Below, piece by piece: positions 1-11,514 of a stretch of DNA of 64,000 bases. Source of the stretch: Sambucus nigra. Lineage: Eukaryota; Streptophyta; Magnoliopsida; Dipsacales; Adoxaceae. Made by a program: the position numbers and the translations under genes. Each line of letters begins with the position of its first letter. Within the stretch, counting starts at the first letter, position 1. The stretch covers positions 11,323,302-11,387,301 of the forward strand of contig OX422215.1 of the NCBI GenBank assembly GCA_949130495.1, given 5' to 3'. The notes below the pieces were generated by a model, which ran no database searches, had not been told where the DNA came from, and saw nothing but the letters and a program-made list of their open reading frames with translations.

Positions 1-1054
1 CTCTCTTAAAAGACTATAAATAACACACAACCTATATGTGGAAGATTTAAGATTTATTTTACTACTATGCTGCCAAATTCTAGAGAGAACTTGAGAGCTT
101 GTAGCTTGTATTCATCCATGACGTTTTCCTAGTAATCAACACAATCTAATCAACACAATCTAAACTACACCTGAGGACATAGGCACCATTTTGGGTAGAT
201 CCATGTAAAATCAATTCTTATTCTCTTTTTCTTATCTCTCTACAGTTTACCATAGTCTTAGTATTTCCGTAGATCAATCTCTTATCAGTTATTTACTGGT
301 AATTAGTAAATATTAACTAAGATAATCAATATACTAATTATAGTCCATAACATTTGGTGAAAATGGAATTCTCCAATCTATTCCATGCTGAAGAACTCCT
401 AACCATAATGGGGCAATAGAAAGAAAACTACACATTCTGTAAATTGAACTTAAACTTCTATTTTTGTAGGCTTCATGAAAGCCGATTTCCTTATAAATAG
501 ATTACCTTCCTCAACAAATGGCACGAAGTCACCTTTTTTTAAGATTCGTCACTATTCACTCAAATTTAATTTTGAATCTTACCCTGTGTGTTTTATTTCA
601 GAATGTTGTCTTTATTGAGTATTGTCCAAACCTTTAGTTTAGTCTATTTCATAATGTCAGGACCAAAGGCAAAAACAAAGTAGAACTCCACATGTTATCT
701 AACCACAGGCTCTATTTGGTTTGATTTGATTCAAATTGAAGGCGTATATTTTAGTGAAACTTTTATCTCTGAGATCCAACTATTATTCATATTATTATTT
801 GACTCGTAGTTGCTAAATGGTGACCTTTTGGAAAATTGAATGAAAAAAAATCCCTTTTTACATAGGAATCATCAAGAAAAGTTCTACATGCAACAACCTT
901 CTTGCTTTATGGATTCTCAATTTCTGTGTTTCCTTTAAAAGCTATTTATGGCCTTAAATAGAAGAATAATGTTATACAACCCGAGTGTTAACCCCGGGTT
1001 AGTACAGGGACCCTTTTTTTTCCATTGGTTTCTCATGTGAAAGGAGTTAAAAAT
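1..1054. other. unassigned AT-rich sequence, possible decayed copia leader
   Basis: No sustained reading frame is visible. Positions 124-165 hold a direct repeat of a 14-15 bp AATCAACACAATCTA unit. The stretch around 170-360 reads like the U5/leader of a plant copia element, but no primer-binding site was found, so this is only a suggestion. It is compatible with the copia reverse-transcriptase relic further right (1812-1965). Nothing else is recognised. Confidence 0.25.
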
Positions 1055-1470
1055 AATTTAAAAATAATAATTTCTTATTAGCATAGTTTTTTTTAAAATT
1101 ATTTTTAACTCATTTAATCTCTCAAATACCCACTTATCCAGCATTCTCTTATTTTTAAAGATCTGCGCCAGCGGCACCCCTTATTTTTAAAATTATTTTT
1201 TTTAACTCATTTACTCCCTTGAACACCCATTTACCCAATATTCTCTTATTTTTAAACGCCCGCGCCGGTGACACCCCTTATTTTTAAACTTAATTACACC
1301 CATTTACCCAATATTATTTTATTTTTAAAGGTTCACGCGAGTGGCACGCCTTATTTTTAAACTTAATTTTGAACTCATTTAATCCCTTTAAACACCTATT
1401 TACCAAATATTCTCTTATTTTTAAACGTCCCCGCAAGCTGCCGCCCTTATTTTTAAACTTGATTTTTTTT
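1055..1470. repeat. minisatellite, four imperfect units with GC-rich cores
   Basis: About four imperfect units of 70-105 bp. Each has an ATTTAACTC/CATTTACCC stretch, then TATTCTCTTATTTTTAAA, then a short GC-rich core (for example CGCCCGCGCCGGTGACACC near 1257-1275), then CTTATTTTTAAA. The cores differ more between units than the AT-rich arms do. No coding potential is visible. Confidence 0.7.
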
Positions 1471-1525
1471 TTAATTTCCCAACATTTAAAACAATTTTAT
1501 GTTTCTTAAAACTGTTTTAAAATGT

Positions 1526-1527
<2 letters not shown>

Positions 1528-1593
<66 letters not shown>
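1528..1593. repeat. (TA)n microsatellite
   Basis: An uninterrupted AT dinucleotide run of about 65 bp, followed by AT-rich sequence and poly-T tracts. Confidence 0.95.
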
Positions 1594-1595
<2 letters not shown>

Positions 1596-1811
1596 ATATT
1601 AAAATAGGGTTTTTTTAACAATACATTTTTTTTAATTTATAAAAAATATTCTTTTTCAAATAAAACAGTTTTTTTTTAGTAAAAAAAAGTCATGTAACCT
1701 TATTAAAAACTATACCACATTTTCTTAAAAAATAGAAGAGAAAAGCTCATATTGGCTGCCACTTAAGCACCTGGTAAGAGTATCACTACTCTAAATAGAA
1801 TATGATGGGCA

Positions 1812-1965
1812 TGGCTTGATGATTTTATATCCTACTTTCTTTTTATTGGTTTTGTTTACAGTAAATTGACTTTATTATATTTGTTCTTAGTGAGAAAAAA
1901 TATTACACTAGTATATGTCGATGACCTTTTCATCACTAGTAGTTCTTCTTTTTTTCGATTAAGCT
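1812..1965 (+). pseudogene. Ty1/copia reverse transcriptase relic (YVDD box)
   Basis: A short plus-strand frame reads as the heart of a copia reverse transcriptase: a W-L-D-D-F start, the I-G-F-V-Y-S-K segment, then V-Y-V-D-D-L-F-I-T at about 1911-1940. In copia enzymes the YVDD aspartates bind the catalytic metal. Only about 50 codons survive. No integrase or RNase H is seen on either side, so it is a deeply truncated relic. It ends just before the foldback-like arm at about 1987. Confidence 0.7.
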
Positions 1966-2416
1966 TTATTATTATGCACTACAAAACAAAAGTAAGGACC
2001 TGTTTGATTTGCAACTATAATTCTGTTTTCTGTGTTTAAATACAATTCTGAAAAAAATCTGCGTATGGCAACCTGTTTTTAAAAACAGAATTATAATATT
2101 TATGTGTTATAATCAAGTTTTTCAGAAAACAAGTTTATTGTGTTTTATAACTTCAGTTTTTTATTTTTCAACTTACAAGTATTCATTCTTAATATTTTAA
2201 TGCGGTTATACCTTAATATATAATATACATACATAATACATTAATATGTGTGTAGTTATTATAAATAAAAAATATATATGTACATGTACATAAAATTACG
2301 TATGGAATCATATAAAGTTAAATACTATTATCAATAGATATATGATACTTATATATAGTTTTATACATGTATTATTAATGTATTGAATAATATAAAATAT
2401 ACATATAGTACATATG

Positions 2417-5400
2417 TGTGACACCCCGCCTAATTAAATACCGGGCGGTCACTCCTTTATTAAATTAAAATCAAGGTGAACAGTTGGTTCATTCTTAGCA
2501 TCACTGTCGTAAAAATAACTTTTCCAAATTTAACACCCTATTTAATTAAGCTAAGTGTTAAAACCATTTTTAAACATTACTTTCCAAATTTTATTTTGAA
2601 AATAAAAATTTAATTATCTACAACAATTCAATATTTAAAGAATCACACCACAATAATCCTTGAACATATAATCCAATTAATTTAAACATTTAACAACCAA
2701 ATCCCAGCATTTAAAACTTAAAGTAAAACATACATGCTGAATAAATCCCAAAGTAACAGTACTAGAAATAACAGAAATACAAATGTCCCAATAAAACAGA
2801 TAAATAGTGGAAAGGGCGACACATGCCTAATAAGGAGAATGATAGAAGTGGAATCAAGTAAATGAAATCGTCTAAGCAAGTGGCCTGAAACTCCCACCTA
2901 AGCTGCAGCACGTTCCTTCAAAGGGATCCTAAACAAGACGCCCCTGTGGATGGGCACCTGTAATATATACATATATATACAAGAGAGAAAGAGGAATAGA
3001 GACGGGTCAGAGCCCGATAGTGTATATGATTTAAAAATTCGTTTAGTAAGTATTTAAATTGATACAGGCTAATGCAACAACATATTAGTGTGACACTCTC
3101 TTGAAAAATTCTCACCTCTCTTCTAATGTGCACTCCTATCGCACTAACCTTCCCAAGGGTTTATCTCATCATATATCACACTACCTTTCCCCCAAGGATT
3201 TAACTTATCTTAGGTGACCCTCAAGATTTAAGATTTAACAACATCATGGTTTAAAAGGATAATTTCATTTAGTACCAAAACGCTCATTTTAACTTTATTG
3301 ATTCATAAAGTTTTTCAATATCATATTATACTTTTCAAAACAAGTATTTCCAATTTGAGTCATTATACATGTCTTACTTACCATAACACAGTAGGCAGTT
3401 TCCCAAATTTCAGAAGTTCATAAATATATTAAATACTTGTATAATATATTTATTCTAACAGCACCCCACATAAAAATTATGGAGCGGGCATACTCTGCTA
3501 TCCAATCCCCGTATTAATCGTATTAAAGGGAATACAAGTTCGGAATCACTCTCGAACTGTATAAATACATACACAAACAATATTGAGGCGAAGCATAGTT
3601 TCCAAGTCCAAGAGGTCAGTACATACCTTCACGTCTCTTAGGACCATGACTACCGATTCGATAGCCTGTACCTAGGATTCCTATCTTCTAGGGTACGAGT
3701 CAATATCCCCCATAAGGGACACGAGATAAGATCGTCCCAGCGCGGAAACCTCAGGGATAGCAAGTAGCGCGGGCATAATTTTCACAAGTATATAATATAT
3801 GCATACACAATCATATAAATATACCACTTTTATTATATCAATTTAGGTTTATCCAATAACCCACATTCACAACATTTATCCTTATTTTCCCATTATTATT
3901 TATCAAGTATAATGGTTCGTTTCTAACTTTAATTCGAAGGGTTTTTCCAACTTACTACGTAACCCTCATGGACTCTATTCTTCCAAATGTACAATTCAGT
4001 AGATATCCATTTATGTTCCAACGTAACTCTCTCTTACGTGTCTCTCCCCTTTAATATATACTTACATTGTCCCTTATGCAAAATATCCAAAAAATATAGA
4101 TTTCGCCTTACATTAAAGGTCTCTTATTCATTAATGAATCTTACTGGTCATCATTATCTCCCAAATTATCTTAACAAGGATGTCTAAGGAGTTTTCTTCA
4201 TTTCTAATCAATTCAACAATTTTAAAAGGGGAACATAAATCTGCCAGGAGGGGTCGATCGATCGAGGTTAGGGGTTCGATTGATCGAAGCTCTGGGCTCG
4301 ATCGATCGATCGAACAGGTATTGCGATTTCTGCAGTTTTGCAGTTGCGGGTTCTAACACATATCTTCATCCAAATTCAAGTTTTGCATTCCCAAACGTCC
4401 AAAGATTTATACTACTAACATCCTAACATAATATTATGCATTTCCTACGTAAAACATGTCAACATCTATCACTAAACATGGATTAACAAGCCAAAATTCA
4501 TTTAAAACTCAAGAACCCTAGAAATCTCTTAATCATGGTTCTAATCTGTTTTCCCAGAATCTCCTTCTTATAAAACATCAAAATTTCGTGGTTTAATTCT
4601 CTACATCACCAAAGGTTTCCAGAATATCATTTAAGTCATCACTACATGCAATTTCCTATCTCAAGTTGGGTTTTTCTTCCATACAATTCATCCTAATCAT
4701 TCCTAAACCAATATGAAAGATGCATCAACGAAATAAGCTAGATAAACAATTGCCTAGGATTTTCAGAAATCTAGTTTGGTGTTGAATTTGGCGTGGTTGC
4801 GTTCCCCGTCTCGCGATCTACGCGTTGGCGGTGGTGCAAACGGTTGAGTTTTGAGCCTTGGAATGCCTTGAGAGCTCTCTCCTCTCTTCTCCAATGGTCG
4901 TTCTAGTGTTTTGAGCTTTCTAACCCTAGATGATAACCCAGATATCTGATATAACCCTTTTAATTTTCGTGGGTTTAATTTCCCAAAAATACAAAATGAC
5001 TAAAATGCCCTCCCGGGGTACTAATTAGGCCTAAAAACGCCCCGAGACCCAAATCAAACCCCCGGGTATACTTTTCTGACTATCTCGACCCTTCCGGATG
5101 CGTTGGCGCACTCAAAACGACCATACAAACAACTTATAAAATATTTATTTTTATTTATCAATATTTAGTCCCGACACGACACGGGCGCGTCCCGACTCAA
5201 ATTTCTAAAATTGTCATTTTATTCACTCGTGACATTTAATATGACCACTATTATATATTACTTTGCTCATTAGTAATATTCAACAAATTTTCCCATAATT
5301 ACTAACTCTCATCACGTTAATAAGTATAACATAATTAATTTCCGAATTTTTATTAAATAATTAATTCACATTAAATTTAATAAATCCCCAAATTAATATA

Positions 5401-5423
5401 GCCTAAAAATACGGAGTATTACA
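2417..5423 (-). mobile_element. solo LTR, 3.0 kb family
   Basis: A 3,007-bp unit starting TGTGACACCCCG and ending GTATTACA, flanked on both sides by the perfect 5-bp duplication ATATG (2412-2416 and 5424-5428). It is collinear with the two 3,025-bp LTRs of the element at 33199-43584 but clearly more diverged. No interior or second LTR is attached, so it is best read as a solo LTR left by LTR-LTR recombination. Strand is assigned from the full-length relative. It includes a GATCGATC-rich cluster. Confidence 0.93.
4254..4316. repeat. CGATCGAT palindrome cluster in the solo LTR
   Basis: Three short runs of TCGATCGATCGA type separated by GGTTAGGGGTT-like and GCTCTGGGC-like spacers. The cluster is conserved at the same relative place in the other two LTRs of the family (35019 and 42380). 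Confidence 0.85.
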
Positions 5424-5492
5424 ATATGTATTAAAAAATATTATCAATTCATGTATGTATATAATTTTATAGTGAATTATATATGCAATATC

Positions 5493-5563
<71 letters not shown>
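5493..5563. repeat. (TA)n microsatellite
   Basis: A run of about 70 bp of AT dinucleotides just right of the solo LTR. Confidence 0.95.
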
Positions 5564-5566
<3 letters not shown>

Positions 5567-5578
5567 AACTCTCCAACC

Positions 5579-5648
5579 TACCTCATTAAATATACCTAAA
5601 AATACATGATATTAAATGTACATGTATATAATTTATGATGTATGTTTG

Positions 5649-5682
<34 letters not shown>

Positions 5683-5869
5683 TGTATGTATGTATGTATG
5701 TATGTATGTATGTATATATGTATGTATACATTCATATATCATGTATATATGAAAGTAACATACCTCATTAAATATACCTAAAAATACATGATATTAAATG
5801 TACATGTAAATAATTTATGATGTATGTATGTATGTATGTATACATTCATGTATCATGTATATATGAAAG
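5579..5869. repeat. tandem duplication with (TATG)n expansion
   Basis: Two copies of a unit starting TACCTCATTAAATATACC (5579 and 5761) and ending near TATATGAAAGT. They differ mainly in the length of an internal TATG tetranucleotide tract, which is about 70 bp in the first copy (5640-5725) and about 16 bp in the second. A further (TA)n tract follows. Confidence 0.9.

Positions 5870-5943
<74 letters not shown>
5869..5943. repeat. (TA)n microsatellite
   Basis: An AT dinucleotide run of about 70 bp directly before the MITE at 5944. It hides that element's target duplication. Confidence 0.95.
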
Positions 5944-5945
<2 letters not shown>

Positions 5946-6344
5946 AGGTTCTAAAAAACACGTGGCGTGATCGAGACGTGGAGGCCAAGCCTTAAGCCTT
6001 AGAAGCCTAGGTCGGCCTTAGGCGTGAAAAGGCGTTTACGTCTTCGTAATATATTTTAATAATTTTTAACCATAACAAGGCTATTAAAATACTAAAATTG
6101 TACATATCTTAAAAATGTGTCGGAATATATGCAAATTAAAATACTATTTGATTATCTTGGATGAGATAATAGTCCGGTTTGTAAAAAAATTCTTTAAAAA
6201 GCGATGTCGTTTCACTAAAGAATTATTATTTTTAGAAAAAAGTGCGCCTTAAGGGTTTTACCAAGAATAAGGCGTAAAAAGTTTAAGGCGGGGCGTTTCT
6301 CCCAACCCTCAAACCTCAAGCCTAGGTGGGTTTTTTAGAACAGT
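5944..6344. mobile_element. hAT-type MITE, CAAGGTTCTAAA family
   Basis: Left end CAAGGTTCTAAAAAACACG; right end in reverse complement ACTGTTCTAAAAAACCCACC. About 400 bp with no coding potential. The subterminal regions are rich in AAGGCG/AGCCTTA motifs, as in the related element at 7621-8365. The flanks are AT microsatellite, so the 8-bp duplication cannot be proven here. Confidence 0.75.
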
Positions 6345-7612
6345 AATATATATATATGTACAATATAAATATACATGATTGCCAATTTTGTCAAATTTTC
6401 AAAAAACTGTATTTAAAATCAAGTTTACCAAATGCACACCAATAATTATAAGCACAAAAAACTGAATTTTAAAACCGTGTTTAAAAACATCGTTTAAATT
6501 GAGTTTTCTGAGTAGCGAACCAAACGAACCGACTTTTTAAATAGAGGCTTTTGAAACGATTAAAATTTTAGTTCTTAAAGCATATTTTTTGAAATGGGTA
6601 AAAATAGCGGTCTTAAAAACTAATAATATTTAAGACCCTTATTTTACCCATTTTATAAAGTGATACAAATGAGGCCGCGTATTAATAACCGTCTCACATA
6701 AAACCCTTTTGCATACAAAAAAAAAAAGAAAAGTAAAACAAAACCTAGCTACATCATGTCTCTAACAAAAACGTCACACCCTTGATCTCCCTTGCCATTG
6801 CCTCTCGCACTAAATTTCTCCCCTCCCCTTCCTTCTTTTGGTTGTGGTGGGATTATGGTTATGTGGGGTTCTAGTTAGGTAGGGTTTTAGTTAGAAATTA
6901 TGAAATTGAGATTTTATGGTTGAAGACATAAAATTAGTTTTGTTATTTATTGACTATCTAATTCCTTGTTTGGTTGTTGTTAAAATGATAGAAAAAGTAA
7001 TGAAAAAGTAATTTTGATATTTCCTTAATGTAATTTGTTGGTTGTTGGGATACTTGGAGTTTTGTTACGGTAGAAATTACTTATAATCATACGATAGTTT
7101 TTTTCTTTTTCCCTATATCATAATTATGAGTTTTAAATAACAATTATATGTTTTTCATTCATGGTTATTTGACAGGGGAATTACGATTGCAAATTATTGA
7201 TTGCGTGACAAAATTTCATTGACGTCTAAATATTTGATCCAATCTTGGACATTCAAGTTATGGTATCATCGAATTGATAAAGATAAAATATAATTTTAAT
7301 TATTGGTTATTTATTAATATCATTAGTTTTTGTATTGGAGTGATTTGTAGTGGTGACAGGATGTTGAGGGTAAGCCAATTGAGAACCCGGATTGTCAATC
7401 GGTTGTTGTACTATAGTTTTAAGCTTAATTTATGATAATATTTGTATGCTTGTTTGTGTGAATTTTAATTAGAATTATTTATATGTTTGTTTCTGTCAAT
7501 TAATTCATGTTATTGATATGTTTGTTACCATTGAAAAAATCGCAAATGTTATCAACACTATATTAAATGCAAAATCTTAGCATTCATATTATTAAGTGTT
7601 GGGACAACAACT
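6345..7612. other. unassigned AT-rich intergenic sequence with one hairpin
   Basis: No gene is recognised. It contains the right arm of the possible foldback element (to 6532) and an imperfect inverted repeat at 6592-6652. That hairpin pairs AAATGGGTAAAAAT-GCGGTCTTAAA with TTTAAGACCCTTATTTTACCC across a short AT loop. From 6,750 onward only low-complexity AT-rich DNA is seen. Confidence 0.5.
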
Positions 7613-7620
7613 CCAACATA

Positions 7621-8365
7621 CAAGATTCTAAAAGGCGCGAAGCCTGGTTGATGCATGGAGGTCAAGCATCAAGTATTAGGAGCCTTGGCGTGAAAATACA
7701 TTTTTTTCTTTTTTAATATTCTTTTTATTATACTAAGGCTAGTGAAACAATAAAAATATAAATATAAGCAGAAACATAAGCATAACTCACATAAAAAACA
7801 TAAACATAAAGATGTAATTAAAATTAGTAATAAAGTAATACATACCTTGAGTTCTAAAATCATATAATAAGCACAAACATATAAAAACGTTTGTTAATTT
7901 TTTGGTTCACTAATATAACAACATATGTTAATTATTTTGGTTAAGAAATATTTTTTTTATTAACAAAATATGTTAATTTTTGGTTCAGATATATTTCTCT
8001 TAAACTGTTAAACATAAGCAGTTAAAAAACCCAAAATTAGTTGTTAATTTTTAATGTTAAACCAAAATAAACAATTAAGATTGGAGTTAACATCATGAAT
8101 CATAATAAAAAAAAGAGGGAGTCTATTGTTTTTTTTAGATTGTTAAAAACTTGGGGCTTAGTAGAAAAGAAAAAAAAATTAGTCCAAAACGACGCAGTTT
8201 AAAAAAAAGCAGGGCCTTTTAGACACCTATGCATTTCTTTTAGACGCTTATGCGCTCGCATTGATCCCTCCTTTTGCCACTCCTGCCCTATATGCACTGC
8301 ATTTCTAAAAAGCATCACGCATAGGCGTGCATTGGTGCCGCCTATGCGCGCCTTTTAGAACAATG
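7621..8365. mobile_element. hAT-type MITE with 8-bp TSD
   Basis: A 745-bp element: left end CAAGATTCTAAAAGGCGCG, right end in reverse complement CATTGTTCTAAAAGGCGCG. The flanks are CCAACATA (7613-7620) and TCAACATA (8366-8373), an 8-bp duplication with one transition. The 8-bp size and the terminal sequence place it with non-autonomous hAT elements. It has no coding potential. The right half contains repeated short GCCTATGCG / TTTTAGA motifs. Confidence 0.88.
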
Positions 8366-8462
8366 TCAACATATGACATGGTACCCGAAAGAAATAAATA
8401 AAAAGACAAGTAATTTTTTTCTCATAATAGGATTTAGGAGTCGAAAACTAAAAATAGTAACC

Positions 8463-9150
8463 GAGTGGCATAAAAAGAGGCGTGAACACCTTAAGAGATA
8501 CCAAAGTATCTCATGGGAAATGTCCATTTTCTCATAGGACTCGATTTTTTAAGTTAAGTGATAAAGGTTTATTTTTTAAATTGAATAGTAAATGTTCATT
8601 TTTGGGATTAAAAGTGAGTTTTAAGTGGCAAAAAACATAAATTAAGTGGCATCGAAAGAGTCACGAATAACTCCAAAGGTATCAAAACAGGGTTCTAAAA
8701 GGCGCGCATAAGCGGAGCCAATGTATGCCTATGCATGATGCTTTTAGAAATGCAGCGCATAAGGGGTAGGCGTGGAAAAAGGCTAGGTCAAAGTACGTGT
8801 AAGGCAGTCAACATTTCACGCATGAACAATCGTCTAAAAGGAGTGAAAACTCAAAACACCAATCAAGTGGCCCTGTGAGAGCCACGAACACCCCAAAGGT
8901 ACACAAGTAACTTATGGGAAGTGTTGGTGTTCTGATCAGACTCTCGATTTTTGAAATTGACCAGTAGATGATTTTTTGTGTGTTAAAAGTTGGCTTCAGG
9001 GGTGAAAAATGAAAACAATGGCGAAGTGGTTCAAAAACAGGCACGAATAACTCCAAAGGTATCAAATAACCTGAGGGAAGTGATCGTGTCTTCACAGTGC
9101 TCTTAGTGTTTGAAAGTCACTAGTGGAAATTATTTGAATAAGTCTAGAAT
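8463..9150. repeat. decayed tandem repeat, about 160-180 bp units
   Basis: Four related units start near 8463, 8644, 8865 and 9024. They share an AAGTGGCAT...GAGTCACGAA-like start, CTCCAAAGGTATCAAA, and ACTCGATTTTT. The spacing is 181 bp for the first pair and 159 bp for the second. A MITE fragment interrupts the second unit at 8688. Short open frames here are not gene-like. Confidence 0.7.
8688..8838. mobile_element. fragment of the CAAGGTTCTAAA hAT MITE family
   Basis: Starts CAGGGTTCTAAAAGGCGCGC and continues as the inverse of the right end of the 7621-8365 element, including a GATGCTTTTAGAAATGCAG stretch. Only one terminus is present, so it is a truncated copy in the opposite orientation, inside the tandem repeat. 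Confidence 0.7.
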
Positions 9151-9295
9151 TGATTAGAACTCTGTTTAAGTCTGCTTTAGTGTTACTCATTTCGGATATG
9201 TTCTCTTCATTATTATCTTGTTCAAATACGGGGAGGTCAACAGCACCACTCAGACAGTCATTGTTCCCCACATTAGATATAGTGCATATGATTCG

Positions 9296-9371
9296 CAGTG
9301 CCGGCTCCACCCTAGGCAGGTGAGGTGGCTGCCTAACACCTCAAAGTTTGGAGGTCTCCTATTAAAGACAC

Positions 9372-9440
<69 letters not shown>

Positions 9441-9990
9441 ATAAATGAAATGTACTAATTAGTTCCTATTTTGTAGGGAAGTTACAACAAATTTTTTTAA
9501 CTTTTTGTCTAAACTCTCTCACTTCTCAATCCACCCACTACATTCTCTCTCTCTCTAATTAATTAAAATAACTAGTATATTTTCATGTTCTCCCTCTTCC
9601 TTCCTTTCCCTCTCCATTTCTTAATTCTACACAACTCCAACAAAACAAGTTTGTTCCCACTAAATAAAACTGCCCGGCTGCCCATATAATATCTAATATC
9701 CAACTCTCAAGGCTTCCCTCCACAAGGTTGGTTTGTTTAATTACAATGATCATTATATTTTGTATTATTTTCTACTTTTCTCAATTTCTGAATTTTTTTA
9801 ACTACTTTATTGTAACTCTTAACCTTATAAAAATATTGTAGCAAATCTTGAATATAAAAATATAATTCGTGATTTTGCTTATCAAAAAGCAAGAAAATTA
9901 AATTTTAGTTAAGAATTTTATTAAAATAATTTATACAAAAGCCCCATAGTAAGTCCTCGCCTAGCCCCCAATTTCCTTGAGCCAGCCCTG
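9296..9990. mobile_element. hAT-type MITE with 8-bp TSD and internal (TA)n
   Basis: A 695-bp element starting CAGTGCCGGCTCCACC. Its right end in reverse complement is CAGGGCTGGCTCAAGG. Both termini are of the common plant hAT CAG-GCCGGCTC type. The flanks are ATGATTCG (9288-9295) and ATGATCCG (9991-9998), an 8-bp duplication with one transition. It contains a 68-bp (TA)n run at 9370-9437 and no coding potential. Confidence 0.9.
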
Positions 9991-9998
9991 ATGATCCG

Positions 9999-11514
9999 TA
10001 CTCCGTGATTGGTAAGAACCGACACCAGGAAACCGTATCCCCAACCTTCTTCTAATGGTTTCCCGATGTCAGGTTCAGCGTGAGTATGTTAGGACAGCAG
10101 ATGGCGACCAATGCAAGGTCTTTCGGGAAGTGAAATCAGTGTCATCAGTTAGAGTTGTAGTCATCCACTTGATTCTCATTTCAAAATGAATAAAATAATC
10201 TTTTATTAATCAATAATAAAATATTTTACACCTGATTTTAAGAATAAAATAGAACAATGAACCAACGTTGTTATGCTAATCCTATAGTCCTATGAAGTCA
10301 TGCCTACTGCTGCGGTTCTCTCGCACTTCTACAAGTCCTGACCAAAGGATTTCCCACTTCCAACTATGATTTCAATTTTTTGGTATAAACATTTAAGTCA
10401 ACCCTTCAACTAAAAATTCATTATGACCATACCCAAATATAATATACAGATGAACATGGATTCTGAACCTCATTATAATTACACATAGCTTTCAAAGAAT
10501 ATTATGATGTAATTTGAGGACGATGAACGACTATGATTTTAGAAATTGTGTAAATAGAGCATATATGTCATTTACCCTCATTATAGAATAATGCAGTTTG
10601 AAGTCGATGATCAATTTTAAGTCTTGAAATTTGATGAAGCTTTACGGTGCAACAAACACGAAGATAATCATAAAATATGTAGAAGAGATCTTAAGACTCT
10701 CCACATAGGAAATAGAAACTTTAAGAAGAATTATTTTATGACAAATAAATTTATTGGTCTAGCAACTATGCTGGTACTATTTAGTAACTGTGATGGCAGA
10801 CGCAATAGAGAAATCACCTAACATATTAGCCTTCCACATCGGTTGATTGGTCAAGTCTTGGAGATATTTGGAAATTTTCAATAGCAACATTGGGAGGGAA
10901 AATTGAATACAAGGAGGTATAGGTATCATTAACACCTTTTAATGCCAAACACATCATTAAAACATCCTAGACAATGATATAGAACAAACTTAATCAAAGT
11001 CTTATCTAATAAACAAGTGTAAAGGGAGTTACAAGTATAATTCTTATTTTGGTTGTATTGCCGCAAACTCAAAATGATGACATCCGCCGTAAAATCAGTC
11101 TATTTTTCTATAATTTAGTCAAGTATTGAATCCCATGTATTGTGAAAATAAAGAAACCCGAGCTTCATGATAGAGTATTAATTAGAACCTCTATAAATAC
11201 TAATCAAGAGATAAGGACACATAGAAATCAACTAATAAAATCAAGTAAGAGTCATTGTCCTACACAAAGCAAGGACAAAAGGGGGCAATGTAGAATATGA
11301 GATGCAAATAATATATTATTCTCCCATTTAATAGTTTTGTTTTACTAATTATGTTACACTTTAGTACTATTAATGTTAATGGTCACGTAGCTTTTTAAAA
11401 AACAAAATAATTTAAAAGAAATATTATTAATTCTGTACAGGTTAGTTTTTTCTTACTTTTATGATTTTTCTAAACTATATGTATTTTAAAATGTCACATA
11501 CTTGTCACGTGACC
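9999..11514. other. unassigned sequence
   Basis: No domain, tRNA or clear repeat is recognised. A weak hairpin lies at 10019-10070 (CGACACCAGGAAACC against GGTTTCCCGATGTC). Short open frames of 65 codons or fewer show no family resemblance. The nearest downstream feature is the XB3-like pseudogene, whose upstream exons were not found here. Confidence 0.5.

Larger units (their letters stand above)
1987..6532. mobile_element. possible TIR/foldback element split by a solo LTR and a MITE
   Basis: The left arm (about 1987-2180) starts GGACCTGTTTGATTTGC. The right arm (about 6375-6532), read in reverse complement, starts GTCGGTTCGTTTGGTTCGC. Both continue with CAGAAAAC-rich, weakly similar sequence. 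Such ends are typical of plant MITEs beginning GGCCTGTTTGG. If real, the element was later entered by the solo LTR (2417-5423) and by the MITE at 5944-6344. The arms are only partly alike and no target duplication was identified. Confidence 0.35.

Noticed and set aside
9092..9310. Minus-strand 72-codon frame near the MITE
   Set aside because: It crosses the MITE boundary at 9296 and overlaps tandem repeat units, so it cannot be a conserved gene.
11278..11310. AAAAGGGGGCAATGTAGAATATG as a polypurine tract plus LTR start
   Set aside because: No second LTR beginning TGTAGAATATG and no primer site were found in the window.
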